Origin: Cordia subcordata
Taxonomy: Eukaryota > Streptophyta > Magnoliopsida > Boraginales > Cordiaceae
Length of the DNA: 64,000 nt
Direction of reading: 5' to 3'
Assembly (NCBI GenBank): GCA_028554755.1
Contig: JAPTOF010000017.1
Location: 8,742,001-8,806,000 of the forward strand
In this document: in pieces, positions 59,171 through 64,000 of the stretch
Layout: every line of letters begins with the position of its first letter
Numbering within the stretch: the first letter of the stretch is position 1
Program-made: the position numbers and the translations under genes
The notes under the pieces: model-generated
The model's database searches: none
What the model was told of the DNA's origin: nothing
The model's input: the letters and a program-made list of their open reading frames with translations, nothing else

Positions 59171-59310
59171 TTAGTGTAAAATATGTAAAACCAACTTCAA
59201 ATCGCGCACTTGGTTGTAGGTTGCAAGACTAACCCACTTCCTTTCGTATAAATCCAATAAAACTAAATTTAATCCGTATTTCATTACGAGAGATCGACTA
59301 CATTAATTTA

Positions 59311-59535
59311 GGGTTCGTTTGGATTGGCTTTTAAAAGCGTTTTTTCAACAACTTTTGAAAAATAGCTTTTTTTGAGAAGTTGAAAATTCTGACTTCTAAA
59401 AAAATATGTATTTAAATTATTTTTAAAATTTCAATTTTTTTAAAAACTAAATCAAATAATTATTACAAATTTAATGTAATTTTTTCAAGAAAAAAAAGTA
59501 TTTTTTCTTGAAAATAAACTAATCCAAATAGGCCT
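59311..59535. mobile_element. Tourist-like MITE copy A11
   Basis: Begins GGGTTCGTTTGGATTGGCTT and ends AACTAATCCAAATAGGCCT, with the family body (CAACTTTTGAAAAATAGC). Confidence 0.7.
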
Positions 59536-60552
59536 TTGATAATGATATATATTCTATTAACCTTGGCTTTTGCGAGATTTTTTTTTTTTTTGGAAAAAAA
59601 AGTTAATCGTAACATGCCTTTAATAATGATATTTATTCGATTAACCTTGGCTTTTGTGAGAAGCTACACGGGTATGCCGCTGGTTAGTACGTAGACCTTA
59701 TTTGGTGGAAAGGTTTCTTGAATCATGGCGATGGAGACAAGTGGAAAGTATTTCAACTTTTCTTTTTTCACATTATACTAATATATATGTATATCCTTGA
59801 AAAAGAAAAATACTTTTATGATTTTTCTCGGCCACTTGGCCGGTGATAGTGAAACAAGAATGTCTTTTCGCGTTTGACAAAGTTTGTTTACTCATTTGTT
59901 AATTCACTATCTTAGGTTCCAATTTTTCAATAGCCAATAATAACAAGATGATATTGTTCCCACCTTCCCTTTTTCTCTCTTTTTCCATTTGGTTATTTTC
60001 AACTTGAGGGTATGAGTGGTAAAGATTTCTTTAATAATGCATGTATTTTATGAAAGTTTAGGATTATTAATCAGAGTTTTTCACTATATAAATTACTACT
60101 CAATTATAATGGACCTAAATTTTAAATAATTTAACAAACAATGAAAAAAAATATAGATTTAAATTAACATCTTGAAACATGATAGAGTAAGATCTCTAAG
60201 AAGTATATTAATACGAAAATATTGAATCCTCCTTTTTTTTTTGCGGATTATATTGAATCCTCCTTGTCTCTTCAACTTTATTTCTTGTTTACTATTTAAA
60301 AGACACTTCCCTTCTTCCCTCTTTTCTCCCTTTTCTTCTTGTATTTCATGGCAGCCCTAACCCAAGTCATAAGAGGTATTGAATTTATCTTTTTTTGAAA
60401 GGTAGAACAGGAAAAAAATTATCATGAATAATATCTCAGAAAAGACACGAATGATGTTTTATTACCGGGATAAAAGAAAAAAAAAAGAAAATAGAAAAGA
60501 ATTTGGGAATAGTTCTTCGTTGATTCTTTATCATGTAATTTTTCGAGCAAAT
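59536..60552. other. Intergenic AT-rich sequence
   Basis: No gene recognised. CTTTTGTGAGAAGC-like segments after 59560 and 59640 are a small direct duplication of about 70 bp (GATAATGATATWTATTCKATTA). Confidence 0.45.
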
Positions 60553-60950
60553 TTCACAAATGGTCTTTAATATTTATAATAAGTATTAATTTGGTCTCTA
60601 TTGTTTTAAAAATAACATATTTAGTCCTTAATATATTAAAAATATCACTTTGATTGCTATTGTTTTAAAAGTAACCAATGTGGTTCCAAATATTTGTAAA
60701 AAAGTAACCTAATTGATCCTTATTTCAGGCCTAAAAATAGTCATGTAATGATGAAAAATTAATGGGAATGAAAACTGATATTTTTTTTTACAAATATTAA
60801 GGATCAAATGGATCATTTTTGAAACACCAAGGACTAAATCGATTTTATTTGTAAATATTGATAATTAAATGGGCCACTTTTAAAATAATAAAAATTAAAT
60901 TAATAGTTTTTATAAATAATAGGGATCATTTAAAAAATTCTCCCTAATTT
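60553..60950. repeat. Foldback element with modular arms
   Basis: Left arm (about 60553-60730) has ~32-bp modules such as TTTGGTCTCTATTGTTTTAA and ATTTAGTCCTTAATATATTA. The right arm (about 60785-60946) has their reverse complements (ATTAAGGATCAAATGGATCA, CAAGGACTAAATCGATTTTA). The spacer is about 50 bp. It is related to 14975-15515. Confidence 0.65.
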
Positions 60951-62060
60951 TTCTGAAATTATCCGATAAAAAAAGTCTAAAATACGAACTTTTTTGTTTT
61001 TTGGTCAACGAACTAAAATATATCTAAAAAAGACAGCATTCATGTAGTGTCTAACTACTCTGGGATGGTGTTCATATCGATAATGACAAGATGATATGAG
61101 ACATTGTTAAACTTTTGAGGGATAGGAATTGGAAGTTAAATGAGACAAGTATCAATTCAAACTTTAAAGTAAACGTGTGATATCAAAATTTGCGTCACAA
61201 GGCTTTGCTTCTTGAGATGTTTCTTTGTCTAACAAAACTCATGGTCACCACAAAAGGACATAAGGATATCGAGAAGAAATTGCTGGCCTAACCATATAAT
61301 TTATATTACAAAAGAATTCAAATCTATAAAATTTAGTCAATTTATGACATGTTGGAACTAATTTGTTGGCTGAAATTAGAGAGTAACTCAAGTGATTGGG
61401 ACAATTGCTCTGTTTGATATAAATTTATTATAAGATGCATACCTTATTTGTTATGATTTACCACTAATGTTTATTTTTTGCTTTATTATTGGAAACGAAA
61501 AGTTTCATCAAACTTCCAGAAAATCTCAACCATATTCTTCTTTATTTTATAAGATATAAATAATTCATCCGAAACCCTTATCACAAGCATCTTATAAAAC
61601 TTAAAACAGACTATACTTTTTATATAAACATTAAATAAGAGAAGCATTTTACAATAAGTTTATACAAAACACAGATATGAATGACGATGAGGGAGGGATG
61701 GGGAATAAAGTTATAAAAATAAAAACAAAACCAATCCATTGGCTCTAAAAATAAACCAATTGTTTTTAAGTTAATGTGCCTAATCACAAACCTAATTTTG
61801 GGTTTTTGTCCAAATGAAAATTATTATTTTTTATATATTTTATGAGCACTGTAGAGTAAAACTCAATAAAATCATTTTTGTATTTGTTATCAAGTGAAAT
61901 TCACTAGTGGTTACCATTTTGAGTAAAGGTTAAACTGAAAGCAATTTAGCTTATTTTTTCAAGTTAGCTTAGAGAGATTTTTTTTTTTTGGTCCATTCAA
62001 AATAAATTCAAAGCACGTATTAACGAACTCAAAACTCAAAAGGGTTAACATAGAAGTGGG
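60951..62060. other. Intergenic sequence, no feature recognised
   Basis: AT-rich with short frames only; no element ends, tRNA-like boxes or coding signature were seen. Confidence 0.45.
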
Positions 62061-62129
62061 GAAAATTATAAGGTGCACCTTCATCTATGTGGTCTTTCAT
62101 ATGTTAAAAAGAAAAAGAAAACAAAGAGT

Positions 62130-62335
62130 CGTGTACACAAATCTTTTTCTATCTCTATTTTTTTTCTCTCTCTACATCTTTATTCTCTCTCTCTTCATCT
62201 CTTCTTTCTCTATGATCTCTTTTTTTTATCTCTATTTTCTCTCTTTCTCTATATCTCTGTTCTTTCTGTTTTTGTTTATGTTCTCTCTCTACGATTTTTT
62301 TTGTCTCTATTTTCTCTCTCTCTACATCTCTATTT
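62130..62335. repeat. CT-rich low-complexity array
   Basis: Irregular CTCTCT/TTTTCTCTCTC segments broken by ACATCT and ATGATCTC words, probably a degenerate ~35-bp minisatellite. The plus-strand frames translating into Ser/Leu/Phe runs here are not genes. Confidence 0.75.
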
Positions 62336-62424
62336 AGTCATATTTGTGACAATTGGTTATGATGTGTGTGTGTTCTAACACGTGTGTGTGTGTGTGTATA
62401 TATATACACGAAGGATTGGTATAT

Positions 62425-62905
62425 ATTCAGTAGTTTATTATTGTTTGTTCAGTAGACTATTATGATTAGCCTATTATTACTTGTTTAGTATTCTATAACT
62501 ATTTGTTCAATAAGCTATTATTGTTTGTTTAGGATTTCATAACTATTTTTTTAGTAGACAATTATTATTTGTTCAGTATCTTACATTTGTTTGTTCAGTG
62601 CTCTATAACTGTTTTTCAATGCTCTATAATTGTTTGTTCAATGCTCTATAACTATTTGTTCAGTAGCCTTTTTATTGCTTTTTAGTAGACTATTATTGTT
62701 TGTTCAGTATTTTATAACTATTTGTTCAGTATTCTAGAACTATTTGTTTTGTAGCCTATTATTGTTTATTCAACGTTTTGTAACTGTTTGTTCAATAGGC
62801 AATTATTATTTGTTCAGTAGTAGTAGATATTATTGTTTGTTCAGTGTTTTATAAGTGTTTGTTCTATAGGCTATTATTGTTTGTTTAGTAGTATATTATT
62901 CATCA
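62425..62905. repeat. Minisatellite with ~22-30-bp degenerate units
   Basis: At least fifteen imperfect copies of TATTATTGTTTGTTCAGTAG and a sister unit CTATAACTATTTGTTCAGTA alternate over 480 bp, so a higher-order pattern of about 45-60 bp is also visible. Confidence 0.85.
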
Positions 62906-63586
62906 AAATATCTGTTTGTAATTAAAATTCGTTGAAACTACGAGAATTGTTTATTCATTATTCAGTCTTTGTTTGTTCATGGAAAGCTTTATCAGATTTA
63001 TATATTTTTGTTCGTAACTTACAATTCAAAGTTACAAATGTTTTCTATTTTTTTGGACATTTTTGCTCCAGATTTGATGTTATCTATTTCTTTGGACATT
63101 GTTGCTTTAGTCATTTTGATTAAATTGAGCTATGATTTTGATTTGTTATCTTTGTTGAGTTGTTGAACAAACTGAATTGAAGAATTGTATTTTGGGTTTT
63201 GTGAGATTTAGTTTTTAGTCATGAAACAGAGGAGAGGTGAGAAGAATTGTAGCAAAAAAAAAAAGAAAAAAAAAAGCGCTATGTAGTGCGTGATTTCATA
63301 GCACCTGCATAGATGCACCTTACAACATACACCTGCGGGTGCATAGAATAAGATCCCTAAAAGTGGGTATAAATACACTTTTAAAGGATAAGCATGAGAA
63401 ACAGTCAAACGGGCCGATTTGAGGAAGACGCCGTATGGCTGGCTTACTGGCCATATTTGGGCCATTCTTGGGTTACTCCCCAAGACCAGCCCATACCAAA
63501 CCCATAAAAAAGAGATATATCATGTGTGTATATAATTAGAATGTTTTTGGTTTGTGGGTATACAAAAATGAACAAAATCAACCAAA

Positions 63587-63611
63587 AAGAAGAAGAAGAA
63601 GAAGAAGAAGA
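63587..63611. repeat. AAG microsatellite
   Basis: Eight AAG triplets within A/G-rich sequence. Confidence 0.85.
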
Positions 63612-63715
63612 AAATATAAAGAATGAAAAATGAAAAAAAGGAAAAAAAATAAGAAAAGGAGGAAAGAGTGTGCATTTTGAATAGATCAGAGGAGCTGTTT
63701 TTCCTTTGTTGTTGA

Positions 63716-63857
63716 GTACATTTTCATCCGAGATTAAGGGATAGCTCAATTGGTTGAGACTATTTTTCCCATGCATAAGGTTATGGGTTCAATCTTATGA
63801 GGGTGGGTTTTAAAAAATAATAATAATAAATTTTTTAAAAAGTGTACATTTTCGTCC
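63716..63857 (+). mobile_element. SINE with 14-bp target-site duplication
   Basis: Element 63730-63843 has an A box (TAGCTCAATTGGTTGAGAC), a B box (GGGTTCAATCTTA) and a tail with ATAATAATAATAA. The flanks GTACATTTTCATCC (63716-63729) and GTACATTTTCGTCC (63844-63857) differ at one base. It is the clearest SINE in the window and in the opposite orientation to the one at 502-622. Confidence 0.85.
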
Positions 63858-64000
63858 AAAAATATAGAAAATTGGGCAAAATATTAAACCAATCTTATTT
63901 CTCAAACATGGTGTACACGCATTGTCAAAGTGAACCAAAAATATTATGGAATTTGACCCCAAAAAGAATACTGATGGAAGGGTGTTGCGGTTCATTTAAA
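63858..64000. other. Window end, nothing recognised
   Basis: No coding or repeat feature is evident in the last 140 bases. Confidence 0.4.

Noticed and set aside
62056..62378. Overlapping plus-strand frames of 93 and 101 codons
   Set aside because: Translations of the CT-rich array in two frames; low complexity.
1..64000. CRISPR arrays, operons, phage or plasmid features
   Set aside because: The window is clearly plant nuclear DNA; tandem repeats lack the regular repeat-spacer pattern and genes are spliced.

Overview
The window is nuclear DNA from a flowering plant, most likely a eudicot. Non-coding sequence is AT-rich. Genes have GT-AG introns and plant-specific products: a plastid glutamate-1-semialdehyde aminomutase, an AT-hook (AHL) protein, an X8/callose-binding protein, a plant sn-2 GPAT, PRS4-type PRPP synthetase and a MEI2-like RNA-binding protein. 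Spaces between genes are packed with MITEs, SINEs and tandem duplications. I cannot name the species. No bacterial, viral or CRISPR feature is visible.

Layout. 0-0.3 kb: the 5' exon of a minus-strand gene cut by the window edge. 1.7-3.2 kb: a truncated copy of the AHL gene at 17.1-17.9 kb, with its 3' flank. 3.2-9.7 kb: an accessory mosaic holding a BRO1-domain gene fragment, a decayed CDK fragment and a CACTA-like transposon end at 9726. 11.1-14.2 kb: GSA (minus, 3 exons). 17.1-17.9 kb: intact AHL (minus, intronless). 22.4-25.1 kb: X8-domain GPI protein (plus, 4 exons). 25.1-29.7 kb: MITEs, a SINE and a duplicated block. 29.7-32.1 kb: GPAT3-like acyltransferase (minus, 2 exons). 32.1-40.8 kb: gene-poor, with a LINE remnant. 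40.8-45.5 kb: PRS4 (plus, 7 exons). 46.8-57.1 kb: MEI2-like gene (minus, 12 coding exons plus a likely 5' UTR exon) with an apparent 1-bp frameshift in its large exon. 57.1-64 kb: no gene; a hAT element with an 8-bp target-site duplication, a foldback element, a minisatellite and a SINE.

The genes do not form a pathway; they are ordinary independent plant genes. PRS4 and the MEI2-like gene are convergent, the X8 gene and GPAT are convergent, and AHL and the X8 gene are divergent.

The most distinctive content is the repeat landscape. At least eleven copies of one Tourist-like MITE family (ends like GGGCCTGTTTGGATTGAC, 3-bp TAA/TTA duplications) occur here, including nested copies and copies shared by duplicated blocks, so the order of events can be read. 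The 2.8-9.7 kb mosaic of three unrelated gene fragments, all on the minus strand, is the best candidate for transposon-mediated gene-fragment capture. Several long G/C runs and the frameshift at a homopolymer suggest that sequence accuracy is limited at such sites.
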